A program made the position numbers and the translations under genes. The notes below the pieces were generated by a model. That model was not told the DNA's origin. It saw nothing but the letters and a program-made list of their open reading frames with translations, and made no database searches. From Przewalskia tangutica (lineage: Eukaryota > Streptophyta > Magnoliopsida > Solanales > Solanaceae), in assembly GCA_029844215.1 (NCBI GenBank), contig CM056720.1, positions 34,279,711 through 34,343,710 of the forward strand: a stretch of DNA of 64,000 bases, read 5' to 3'. Positions 1 through 9,025 of the stretch are shown here, piece after piece (the first letter of the stretch is position 1; each line of letters begins with the position of its first letter).

Positions 1-1373
1 CGAATCTGGGGGAGAATTAAAGACGAAAGGCTTATTTTGGTTCTGGAGATTGACTCCACTTAGCAAACTAGCTAAAGTAGGGAAGGCTTCATTTGTGACA
101 TTAAAAGGAATCAGTGGTTGTTGTCTTAATACACGAGAGGGCTCTTTGGTTCCCGCATCATTCAAGGCGCACTTCGCTTGCGTTATTAATGGCCGTGTAG
201 TTCTAGGTTCCTTGAAATAGACTTAGCTTTGTTTCTCACAATTGACTTGGCTCCTTGTATAACGGGAATATTCAATGTCCCTTGGTTATGCCCCTGGCCC
301 GTCTTGGCAATCAGACCATCATAAAGTCCCGTGCTAGTGAGTGAAACATTGGTACCGCAAAGATTAATGGTGACGCCTCGGCACGCCAATAATGCGTTAG
401 AACTCTCAACCGGCTTGACTTTTGTATAACGGAGTAGTTAATGTCCCTAGGTTATCCCCTTGTCCGTCTTGAAATCATCCATCATAAAGGCCCGTGGTTG
501 TGAGTGTATCCTTGGTACCCGCCACATTAATGTGTGGCGCCTCGGCGCTTCAAAATAACGTTAGAGTCCTCGGGTGTAGAAACCCTGGTATCCAGCGTCG
601 ACTTAGATCCATGCATGGGGTTCATATTCCTAGTTTCATTGATAACCTCGACCCGCCTTGTCCATCCGACCCAAGCCCACCCGTAATAGGAGAGACACAT
701 CGCTTCCGGGGCATTAAGTTCCTTTTCTTGACACCCGTTAAACTTCGGGTATAGGACTACCTTCGATGCTCTCAAGTGACTTTGAATCAAGCAAGACGTG
801 ATTACTCTTGGACCCATGAACACCGCCCGACCCGCCATGAACTCGACCCACGTCGACCGGTTTAGACCCAAGAATGCCATCGTACCTTGTTCTCCAACAA
901 AGAATATCGGGCCCGAATTAAGCCCTTTTCCCGCTAACCTGAGTGAATTTCGGTAGTGACGGGTACTAATGCTAGAGTGATCATCTTGTTCTTAGAAATG
1001 ATCCCATTACCAACTAATTGGCCCGTGGAATGGTCGACCACCATAGAAGCATTAGAGGCGTCAATGGCTATCGAAAAGACACCGCCACTGGAAGTTTTGC
1101 CTTAATTCACTAATGTCCAAGCTTTCAATTTCTATATTTTTGCCCCATTCATGTATCTTTTGTAGCATAGAATCATCTACTACATTTTCTAATGGAAATC
1201 GCGATGGCGTGACATGAACCAATCTGACAGGTCCGAGATTAAGTTAGGAATAAGATTTTCCTCGGCAATTGTTGGATCGCTCACTCTTTTTTTCTTCCTT
1301 GTTCTAGTTTTAGCCGAAGCGCTGAACCTCCTGAATCATTGCTAGAACGTGTGTAGCGTTTAGACTTCTTCAT
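1..1373 (-). pseudogene. Decayed ORF of unknown family, possibly LINE ORF1-like
   Basis: Reading leftward from an ATG at 1373, several open blocks lie in different frames and look like pieces of one former protein. A basic N-terminus contains KTRTRKKKRV. It is followed by an acidic stretch, a block containing NVVDDSMLQKIHEWGKNIEI (about 1195-1110), and a block with VVDHSTGQLVGNGIISKNK (about 1045-985). From 190 to the window edge there is an open stretch ending in NEAFPTLASLLSGVNLQNQN. Frameshifts separate these blocks. I do not recognise the family. A basic start, a CT-rich leader just upstream and the absence of LTR features would suit the first ORF of a plant LINE, but no endonuclease or RT is in view because the sequence leaves the window. 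A decayed host gene is the alternative. Confidence 0.35.
242..577 (-). repeat. Tandem duplication inside the unknown ORF
   Basis: Two diverged copies of about 165 bp lie head to tail, 242-407 and 415-577. Both carry in order TATAACGG, AATGTCCC, GGTTATGCCCC or GGTTATCCCC, CCGTCTTG, CATCATAAAG, CCTTGGTACC or ATTGGTACC, and GCGCCTCGG or ACGCCTCGG. On the minus strand each encodes a unit resembling TTGLYDG followed by GQG or GQGDN. The repeat sits inside the decayed ORF and probably duplicates a protein segment of about 55 residues. Confidence 0.6.
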
Positions 1374-1511
1374 ATTGTGAACAATAACAATTAAACCATT
1401 GTGAAACAAACGAAAATCTAAGGGGAAGAAGAGGAAAAACCGAAGGAGCAACTAAGGGGAAACGTTGAGAGCGTTTTCTTAGTGAGAGAAACTTCTCTCT
1501 AACTCCTCCTT
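1374..1511 (-). other. CT-rich leader upstream of the unknown ORF
   Basis: On the minus strand the stretch before the ATG at 1373 is rich in short CT runs (GAAGTTTCTCTCACTAAG, TTTCCTCTTCTTCCCC). It resembles the 5' leaders of plant transcripts and of LINEs. It ends abruptly at 1511, where LTR sequence of element I begins, so this boundary is an insertion or deletion junction. Confidence 0.3.
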
Positions 1512-1646
1512 GTGTGAATAACTTGATTGTATTGATTTGTGATAGTCTTGTTATTTCATGTTATCGTCTTATGTTCCGCTGATTACTCTGATGTTGTATC
1601 ACTAGGTGCCCGGTAGACACCGATCCGGGCGGGTTCGGTCGTGACA
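1512..1646 (+). repeat. Element I 5' LTR remnant (3' end only)
   Basis: Matches 6542-6681 from TTGTGTGAATAAC through TCCGCTGATTACTCTGATG to the terminal GGTTCGGTCGTGACA. Only the last 135 bp survive. The left breakpoint joins it to the unrelated leader at 1511. Confidence 0.75.
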
Positions 1647-1650
1647 AAAG

Positions 1651-1661
1651 TGGTATCGAGC
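1651..1661 (+). promoter_or_regulatory. Primer-binding site, initiator tRNA-Met type
   Basis: TGGTATCGAGC lies four bases after the LTR end. The canonical site complementary to the 3' end of initiator tRNA-Met is TGGTATCAGAGC, so the A of CAG is missing here, as in most PBS copies of this window. Confidence 0.75.
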
Positions 1662-1850
1662 GATTAATCCTCGGAAAGTGTCTACCCGTATCGATCCAAG
1701 AGACTTGATTATCGGTGTGTTGTGCACCACACCAATAATCAGGAGGTTATAGGATATTTAGGATTGGTTTCTATTCTTCTCACTCTGAGATCGTGCCTTA
1801 GAGCTGTGTTGTAAGTTGGACCCTCTCACGTATTTCTTTCCCTTACCGTT

Positions 1851-2630
1851 ATGCCTCCGCGTAGGGCAACCCGCCCAGAGGCAAGCGAGGCGAGGCTGCG
1901 AGTAGAAGTCTGAGAGGGTTACGTGGGCACGAGCCCAATCATCACACAGGGTGGTGCTTCATTCGGGGAGTTCTGCGGCGTCACTAAGCCCCAATGAGTT
2001 TAGCACGCGGCGGTTCCTCTGCGGCCATGATGTTTGAACCAGTTCACGGCCGGGAGCAGAGAATATAGATTGCAAAAAGCGACTATTACTAGCTATGGAT
2101 TTGGCTACGAGAGTATACCGATGTACCGCGAGTCTTGATGACTATCTAATAGAGGTTGTACAAGAGTAATTCTTGATTAGGCGAGCATGGCACGTATGCG
2201 GGCTTATGCGCAGTAGGCCAAGAAACGTAGAGATCGATGGGTTAACGAAGGACAACAGAAGAGGGCCATAGCAGCAAGGTCCTTTGGTAACTTTCGAGGC
2301 AAGTCGCCTCACCAGCAGATTAGATATGCACCTCCGCCAGTGCAGAGTGGTCTTCCACGGATTTCAGGACGTTCGGGGTATGCAGGAGTTGGTCGAGCTC
2401 GAGTTTACGGTTCACAGCCACACGTAGGTTCCAGCCAGCCGGATTCAGTTTTTCCCCAGTGTTCACAGTGTGATAGACGTCATCCCGGGGAATGTCATCT
2501 TTTAGTTGGTACTTGTTTTACCTGCGGCCGTCAGGGCGATGTGTCGAAAGGATATCCTAGTAGGAGGACTCAACCTTCAGGATCGGTGGGTAGTTCGTCA
2601 TCTCCCCTAGCTATGTGCCCTACGGGGTAG
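1851..2630 (+). pseudogene. gag: Element I gag remnant with broken zinc knuckle
   Basis: Begins ATGCCTCCGCG, the start shared by most gag copies here (MPPRKATR-like), about 190 bp after the PBS. Multiple stops and frameshifts interrupt it. The C-terminal part, readable at 2340-2630, contains CSQCDRRHPGEC and then CFTCGRQGDVSKGYP. The second motif should be CX2CX4HX4C, but the histidine is Asp and the final cysteine is Tyr, so this CCHC knuckle could not bind zinc as read. Gag would form the virus-like particle that packages the element RNA. Sequence after 2630 no longer matches gag and passes into the 3' part of the internal region. Confidence 0.65.
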
Positions 2631-3129
2631 GATTGTTTAGAACGACTAAGGAGAGTGAAGCGATGAATCTGGTATATCCTTAACCCTCAGAGATCGGCAT
2701 GTATAATAAGATGGGTATATCATAAGTGCTATGTTCTGATAGCAGTGTGTAATTAGTGATTAGAAATCATGGTTAGTAACCGGGAAAGATTGACGAATAG
2801 GGAAGTGTGAGCCTTAGAGCTTTATACGTAGAGACCTTAGAGGTAAGGCCATCTCGAGTAAAGAAGTATTTTATGTTTGACCCTTGTCGGAGTGCATTTT
2901 GCACGGGAGATATGTTTTTGGGATAAGTCCCTGAGTAGTGTGGAATGAAAGAGGGTAGTTGAGCTAAGAAGACCGCTAGGTTTTCGTAACGTGATTAGTG
3001 AGTTTTCCGGTTCGGGAGCTAGTGTCTTGCGGCGTTGCGGTCGGGTTGAGGCCACGTTGCGGTCAACCCGCGACCGTATGGTGGTGGGGTCGGTTTGTGG
3101 TGGTCGCTTTGTGTTAGGAGTTATGAGGG

Positions 3130-3860
3130 TGTTAGGCCCAAGTTTAGTTAACCAAACGACGAGTTCGTGGATGCGTTCAATCGATAGTCGGGCCGAGGTC
3201 ACCGCCTTATCTTTTAATCCAAACCGTGTACTCGGTGGTATGTTGCGGCGTTATATCGTAAAGGTTGTAAGGCTGCAGGTGCCTACCTTTTACCGTATGA
3301 CGGATAGTGGAGCCTAGGTTACTACATTTCTTTTTCGGAAGTTTTACCAGCGGGATTAGGAACTCGGGTGAGTCTCGTGTCGTATTCGCCGGGCGGTGTG
3401 TGGATTTGGGTAGCCGTAAGGATTGTTGTCTCTGTTGAGGAGTGTTTTAGTAGCTACCATTTCGGTATTGGGATGTCGCTTTATGGCGCGCGGGGCGGAA
3501 GTGTAAGTCGCCATCGATTGGTTCGATGTTGGCAAGATTCGAGATAGTTAGTTCAGCTTGTTCCGGTGGTGTGGATAGTGGTAACGCTTGTCTAGAAGAG
3601 GTTCGGCACTCGGAGAAATCGTATGATAATCGTAATGCGGCCAGAGTTCGATTGGATCGGTCTTCTTGAAAGTACCACCCGGGTTGGGTGTGGCGAGTTT
3701 TGGAAAAGCAGAGGAACTTAGCCCGAGTTACTTTGGGCCCTTTGAGTTCATGTGAAGAATAGGCGGGTTGCCTATATGTTAGCATTTGTCGTCCGACTTA
3801 GGAGGCGAGACGTCCGGTCTTCGTATTGTTATGATCGGGAAAGTATCTGAGATCCATCAG
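3130..3860 (+). pseudogene. int: Element I integrase remnant (core end and C-terminal domain)
   Basis: In shifting plus frames the order expected of a Ty3/gypsy integrase can be read. A diverged core piece comes first (about 3270-3440, LQVPTFYRMTDSGA aligning with the usual GVPVSIISDRGAQF region). A SYHFGIGMSLYG block follows (about 3455-3500; usual form SYHSSIGMAPFEALYG), then KCKSPIDWFDVGKI, then VFLKVPPGLGVASFGKAEEL with LSPSYFGPFEF (about 3660-3750), the C-terminal domain. Integrase would insert the cDNA into the genome. The N-terminal zinc domain, the catalytic core start and all upstream pol are missing. Element V carries a related minus-strand block at 18960-19700. Confidence 0.6.
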
Positions 3861-4020
3861 TGTTCCCGATTAATGATGACCACGTTAGAGATAGTAACCG
3901 AGTTTTGAAGCGAAGCGATGTCAGAAATGTGGTAAGAGTTCGTGTGTACGACAGCCTCAGGGATCGCATGCAGCCGGTACCATTTGTTAGGTCGCGGGTG
4001 ACACTAGAACCTCGCGCAAA

Positions 4021-4038
4021 GTGACAAAAGTGGTATCA
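4021..4038 (+). repeat. Internal copy of the LTR end plus PBS junction
   Basis: Eighteen bases, GTGACAAAAGTGGTATCA, are identical to 40954-40971, where the element IX LTR ends and its PBS begins. Here they lie near the 3' end of the internal region, where neither an LTR end nor a PBS is expected. It may be a trace of template switching, or chance. Confidence 0.5.
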
Positions 4039-4258
4039 CGACGAGTAAAGGGAGAAGAGAGCATGTATTGCGAGCAGAGATGTGACCATTTCTTTTGTAT
4101 GGAGAAAGTGTGAAGGAATTACATTTTAGACCCTTGGATGGGAGCGTTGTGATGTTAGAGGTGTTTGTGGTGATGTTAGAGGTGTTTCCTCGTGGACTTG
4201 GACGTAAGTATTTTGCGCAGGTGTTGTTGTGGCCAGTTGTGGCAGGATTGTTCAGGTA

Positions 4259-4281
4259 AGTATAGTAGTGAAGACTATACT
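4259..4281 (+). promoter_or_regulatory. Conserved hairpin before the purine tract
   Basis: AGTATAG, a nine-base loop TAGTGAAGA, then CTATACT. The stem is perfect over seven pairs. Element XI has the same loop, with the outermost pair changed from A-T to G-C (58294-58316). Confidence 0.5.
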
Positions 4282-4309
4282 GGCGACGCTTAGTTTGAGA
4301 CTTAGAAGG

Positions 4310-4340
4310 AACATTCGACGAATGTTTCTAAGGAGGAGAA
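4310..4340 (+). promoter_or_regulatory. Inverted repeat and polypurine tract of element I
   Basis: AACATTCG and CGAATGTT form an inverted repeat. The purine run AAGGAGGAGAA (4330-4340) then directly abuts the LTR start TGTTATACCC. The purine tract primes plus-strand DNA synthesis in LTR retrotransposons. Confidence 0.75.
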
Positions 4341-6681
4341 TGTTATACCCAGTATTTCCAGTATGTGCGTGGGGCGTGCGTAGAAAAATTTGAACTTGAG
4401 AATAGGCTTGGCGAATTATTCTTTGTGCCTGACACGGTTAGAGTCGTTTTTAGCGAAAGCGTTTCCACAGCTTTCGTAGGGAAAATTCGGCTATGTCATT
4501 TTAATTTTTGCGGATTTTTCCGAGAGCGAAACATTTTGGACCAACAAGAGGCGACACTTGTCACCCTCTCATTGGAGACTTGAGGCGGTAAGACGGGTTG
4601 GACGAATTGGCCATTGTTTGGTCAAGGAGTTGGTAGGATATTTTGGTGGTAGATGGAATAGGTGCACTTGCCATAATCTTGACCCTACACTTGCATGGCA
4701 CTTGGCTTAATCTTGGCCATTGGTTGACCTTGGCTTGTACTATAAATACCCCCCTTTGGAAGACTTCTTCATCCATTCCAAAATTTTTCTAAGTCTTAGA
4801 AATCCCTTCCCTCTTGTGGTGTTCGCCCAACACCCCCTCCCCTGGTGAGGCCCTTGGCGAGAGCCCTCCCTCGCCGAAAGTACCCTCCTACTGGTGGGGT
4901 TGGTATACACCCCCTTGTGGTGTTGTCTCATATAAATACCCCTCTTGGTAGAAATACTCAAAAGTATTGTTACTATACCCAAAATACCTTGGCCCTTATA
5001 CCTTGTAGTATTTCAAGGTTATACTTATCTGAAAGCCCGTAAATACTATTATACTTCCTTCATCAAAACCGAAACCCTAAGGAAAATCTCCATAGTTAGT
5101 TGGAGTATTAAGTAGAAGTTGGTTAGAACTTCTAAGGGTGGTTCGAGCGGGTTGAGCGCACGAGTTAGGAGCTAAACGTTGCCCAGATCGACTTTATACT
5201 TGGATAATTTTGGGCTTATCGAGGTAAACACTTTTGACCTTCTTTGTAATTGGAAATTACATGTTGTTGAATATATAGTTAAAGTATACTATATATAGAA
5301 TGGAACATAGTTGTGCGGCAATGTCTTTTGACTTAAGCTCGAATAATACTTACGGCAATGTCTTGCGACTTAAGCCCGAATGTAAAGAAGAGTACCGAAT
5401 CAGAATTACATAGACTATTCTGAGACTTGTGTAGCTTTTCGTAGGGTAGAATTGTGCACGTCCGGGTTAGGCGATAACCCCTCTCGGTTGGCTTGGTAGC
5501 CGCCCGATAGAGGAGGAGATTTACGCCATGCGGGGAGGTGCCGAATTTTCGTGGAATGTTCTACGATATGATCTAGATGTTAATAAGCGCCTTGTGGCCT
5601 TATAGGTTGAAGTACCATGCGTGGCGCGATCTGCTTGGCTTAAGGAGTAGCCGACGGTTTGAGGTACTTGGAGCGTTTTGCTATTAGTCGATAATCGTCG
5701 CGAGGTATGTGAACCTCTTCTTACCTTTTCTAGCATGATATGTGTATAACTATGTAGTACGGTAGACGTCATGTAAAATGCTTGTGGTTTTAAAAGGTAA
5801 CTGACTTGATGTGTGATAATAAAGAAGAGTTATACTAGTTTTATGGAAAGTTAGGTATAACGTTTTAAGAGAAGTAAAGAGAATGGTTTACTGATTTTAA
5901 AAGTTAAGAGGCTTAATCTTAAAGATAAGAGACTTAACTTGTTTTACTTGGTAATTAACGTTTTGTTAAAAATGTTGTAAAACCTCATTCGCGAGTAATG
6001 AGTACTTGATTTTAAAAGCAATAATGTTTTACTGATTTCGGAAATCAGAATAAGTATCGAACAAACCACAAGTAGCTTAATAAAAATGTTTTGACTAATA
6101 ATGTATTAGTAAAACCAATAGAAACTTCCATCTGCATAGAAACTAAGATGAGACAAAATGATGATACATTTCCTAGATCATGGTTGCTTAAATAAAATTG
6201 TTATAAACAAGAATAACCTACTCACGACGTATACATATGTTTCTCAAATTGCCTTTAAAGGAGAATTATATCATTTAGTGATTAAAATTATGAACTACGA
6301 AACCTTTCTAAAATAAGAAACGTGAACATTTGAAATTAGGCAAACCTGAAACATTTGGAAAAGAATGTCGTTACTTGATTTTACGAAGAGAAGTGTTTTG
6401 ATTTACTTCAAAAGATAATCACTCTATTTTCATATACTACGGGTATTGTGTGACTTTTGTAAACGTAACGTATCTTTTAAAAGATAATGTATGAAGTACT
6501 TTGGGAATAGATGCAGGCACCGTTAATCATAATGTAAAGTACTTTGTGTGAATAACAGATTGTATTGATTTGTGATATTCTTGTTATTTCATGTTATCGT
6601 CTTATGTTCCGCTGATTACTCTGATGTTGTATCACTAGGGTGCCCGGTAAGGCACGATCCACGCCGGGTTCGGTCGTGACA
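4341..6681 (+). repeat. Element I 3' LTR
   Basis: Starts TGTTATACCC after the purine tract and ends GGTTCGGTCGTGACA. It carries a TATA box at 4741, the TTATACTAGTTTTATGG module, and the conserved core around 6120-6190 (CCTCCATCTGCATAGAAAC, TTTCCTAGATCATGG). Compared with the element IX LTR it lacks about 0.9 kb, namely the minisatellite slot and the conserved 3' block between TTGTGTGAATAAC and the terminal 100 bp. Confidence 0.8.
4741..4748 (+). promoter_or_regulatory. LTR TATA box
   Basis: TATAAATA, followed by CCCCCC and the leader-like CTTCATCCATTCC, lies about 400 bp into the LTR. The same TATAAATA plus downstream context recurs in the LTRs of III, VI and IX, so it is the best candidate core promoter. 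A second TATAAATA lies at 4931. Confidence 0.55.
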
Positions 6682-7545
6682 CGCTATCCGGTTGATTGGT
6701 GGACATACCGACACGTTGGTAGCCCGGGTATGCTTCCACGTGAGTATTATCTTGTGGTTGATTGATGGACATACCGACACGCTGGGTAGCCACGGGTATG
6801 CGTCCATGATGAGTGTTATCTGGTTAGTTGTTTGGACATCGACACGTTGGGTAGCCCACGGTATGCCAAATGGAGTATTATCTTGTTATTTCCTTTGGGC
6901 ATCGACACGCTGGATGGTCCACGGGTATGGGCCCACTAGGATGGTTCCATGGCCATGTTTATACCGAGTGAGATGCCGGCATGCGCGTTGTGCGGGTTAA
7001 ACTCGGGTTGTATTTGAGTGATGATTTCACGGGCATGAGTCCTGACTTGACATGGCTATATGTTGTATCGTAGTTTGGTTATCATACATGTCTCCGCTTT
7101 ATATAGACTATTATGATTTCATTTACAGATTTTCTGATTCACATACTTGGTACTGTTGTGCGACCTCCTTCGGGCCGCGTTCATGCCGCAGTGTTGAGGT
7201 ACATAGCTTTGATCCACTCTCTTAGGATCGCCGTTCGGTTCTCGGAAAGCTCCATATCTCGGAGCTTGTCCGTAGTACGGTTCCAAGTAGTAGGCTTTGT
7301 ATATTCGGGGCATGGCGGGGCTCTGTCCGCCATTATGGTTTCAAAATTCTTAGGTGCATAGCATTGTTGTGTGGCGGGTTTGTAAGGGATGTAATCGTCA
7401 AGTTTTAATTTATGTACAAAAGGTAACCGTTGGGTTAGCTTTCTTATTTCACTGCTTTATATGTTAAGTTTTATTTCGCTGGTTTTATCGATGTTGTATC
7501 ACTAGGGTGCGGTAAGGCACGATCCACGCCAGGTTGGTCGTGACA
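6682..7545 (+). repeat. Element II 5' LTR, right-hand part
   Basis: Matches 15051-15943 of the element II 3' LTR from CGCTATCCG to the end GGTTGGTCGTGACA. It holds a four-unit minisatellite and then the conserved 3' block (CACATACTTGGTAC, CGTTCATGCCGCAG, GGCATGGCGGGG). The first 2.2 kb of this LTR are absent. Element I sits at its left edge, so the missing part was probably lost with the 5' LTR of element I. Confidence 0.75.
6696..6950 (+). repeat. LTR minisatellite, about 65-bp unit, four copies
   Basis: Each unit contains GGACATACCGACACG, then TGGGTAGCCCACGG, GTATGCTTCCA and GAGTATTATCTTG. Copies begin near 6704, 6768, 6834 and 6898. Related arrays occupy the same LTR position in the element II 3' LTR, in IX and in XI (minus strand). 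Confidence 0.75.
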
Positions 7546-7549
7546 AAAG

Positions 7550-7560
7550 TAGTATCGAGC
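7550..7560 (+). promoter_or_regulatory. Primer-binding site of element II
   Basis: TAGTATCGAGC, four bases after the LTR end, is the initiator-tRNA-Met type site TGGTATCAGAGC with one substitution and one missing A. Confidence 0.65.
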
Positions 7561-7743
7561 GATTAATCCTCTGAGTGTCTACGATCGTATCAGTAGAGTC
7601 TTGATTATCGGTGTGTTGTGCACCACATCTATAATCGGAGGCTATAGGATATTTAGGATTGATTTCCATTCTTCTCACTCGGTGATCGTGCCTTAGATCG
7701 GTGTTATAAGTTGGACTCCTCCGACGTGTTCTTTGTATACCGG

Positions 7744-7900
7744 ATGCCTCCACGCAAGGCAACCAGAGCCCGAAGGCAAGTCGAGAGGAGGCTGCGAGCA
7801 GCGCCGGTCTCTCCCGAGACTACGCACTGAGCCTCGATCCCCGCACAGGGGCGAGAGGAGATGGGTTACAGAGATGGCGATTATTGGCCGTGATCGAATG
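7744..7900 (+). pseudogene. gag: Element II gag, 5' portion
   Basis: Starts ATGCCTCCACGCAAGGCAAC (MPPRKAT), about 185 bp after the PBS. It continues as an Arg-rich N-terminus to a block that matches the GAGATGGGTTACAGAGATGGC segment of other gag copies near 7860-7880. It is then broken by the inverted element III sequence. The same gag resumes at 11519. About 100 bp of gag expected between the two halves is not seen. Confidence 0.65.
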
Positions 7901-7978
7901 GCGCACTGCATCTCTGTATCTCACTATGACTCCTCGATCGCCTTGCCCATCCAGGCACAGGTTGCCTTACGGAGGCAT
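7900..7978 (-). pseudogene. gag: Element III gag start fragment
   Basis: A minus-strand ATG at 7978 opens a gag-type start (ATGCCTCCGTAAGGCAACC), about 190 bp after its PBS like the other copies. A missing base causes an early stop. It runs head to head into the gag of element II near 7900. Confidence 0.55.
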
Positions 7979-8166
7979 AACGGTAAAGGAATACGCCGTC
8001 GGAGGGCCCAACTTATCACACAACTCTAAGGCACGATCTCAGAATGAGAAGAATGGAAACCAATCCTAAATGTCCTATAGCCTCCTGATTATAGATGTGG
8101 TGCACAACACACCGATAATCAAGACTCTACTAGACACGGTCTGTAGACACTTTCCGAGGACTAAGC

Positions 8167-8177
8167 GCTCGATACCA
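8167..8177 (-). promoter_or_regulatory. Primer-binding site of element III
   Basis: The plus strand reads GCTCGATACCA, so the minus strand reads TGGTATCGAGC. It lies three bases from the LTR end at 8181. It is the initiator-tRNA-Met type with the A of CAG missing. Confidence 0.75.
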
Positions 8178-8844
8178 CTTTGTCACGACCAACCGGGCCC
8201 GTGGATCGTGCCTACCCTGCACCCTAGTGATACAACATCAGAGAAAACCAGCGGAAATAAAACTTAAACATGTAAATAGACATGGATTAAGATGAAATAA
8301 AATAGGCCAACCAAAACGGTTGCCTTTCAACATACATATATAAAAACATTTGAACAGTTACAATCCTTACAACCCTGCCTACAACAAAGCATGCACTTAA
8401 GATTTATACAACAACTATGACGGGACAGGGCCCCGCCATACCCCTGAATGTACAAGGACCTACAAACTCAGGGTAACATACCAAAGATAAGCCTCAGAAG
8501 GACTGAGCTTCCCAAGACGCGAAATGAGATCCTAAGCGCGGATCGACGGTAGGTGTACTTCTACGGCGCAGATGAACGCAAATTTCCGAGGAGGTCGCAT
8601 AACAAGTACCAAGTATGTGAAATCAGAAAATATCAGAATGAAATCATAATAGTATATATAAAGCGAGAGACATGTATGATAACCAAACTACGATCACAAC
8701 ATAAAAGCGATTATGTCAAGTCGGGACTCACGCCTCAAAGTCATCCTCATGCCCGTGGAACTTCTTCCTCACCGCCGGCCTAGGTACAAATCATGTGATA
8801 CGTATAACATGTCTCGACCATCTCATGGACCCGAGATAAAAACG

Positions 8845-9025
8845 TGGATACATTCCTGTTCATCCCATGAACCGGTAGTCGAGTGAAATACATTCGGATG
8901 AACCTGTGAGTCGAGTGAAATACATTCGGATGAACCGTAGTCGAGTGAAATACATTCCTGCTCATCCATGAACCTAGTCGAGTGAAATACATTCGGTTCA
9001 TCCCATGAACCGGTAGTCGAGTAGA
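8845..9025 (-). repeat. LTR minisatellite, 33-39 bp unit, about five copies
   Basis: Units read GTCGAGTGAAATACATTCGG followed by ATGAACC or CATCCCATGAACCGGTA on the plus strand, beginning near 8877, 8910, 8940, 8976 and 9015. No other LTR in the window has this unit, though it fills the same slot. Confidence 0.75.

Larger units (their letters stand above)
1512..6681 (+). mobile_element. Element I: Ty3/gypsy deletion derivative, 5'-truncated
   Basis: A plus-strand LTR retrotransposon. It consists of a 135-bp LTR remnant (1512-1646), a PBS (1651), gag (from 1851), an integrase remnant (about 3130-3860), a purine tract (4330-4340) and a 2.34-kb 3' LTR (4341-6681). Protease, RT and RNase H are absent between the gag zinc finger and the integrase, so it could not move by itself. 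The 5' LTR remnant and the end of the 3' LTR share the same unusual shortening: both pass from TTGTGTGAATAAC almost directly to the terminal block. They therefore come from one element. Its 3' LTR ends directly against the LTR fragment of element II, matching insertion into that LTR. Confidence 0.7.

Noticed and set aside
5041..5090. AACCCTAA-like telomeric motif
   Set aside because: AACCCTAAGG occurs singly in the LTR leader region and in its copies. There is no tandem TTTAGGG array.
7119..7313. Short minus-strand frame rich in Tyr and Arg
   Set aside because: It falls in the conserved LTR 3' block and is antisense to it. Other LTR copies do not keep the frame.
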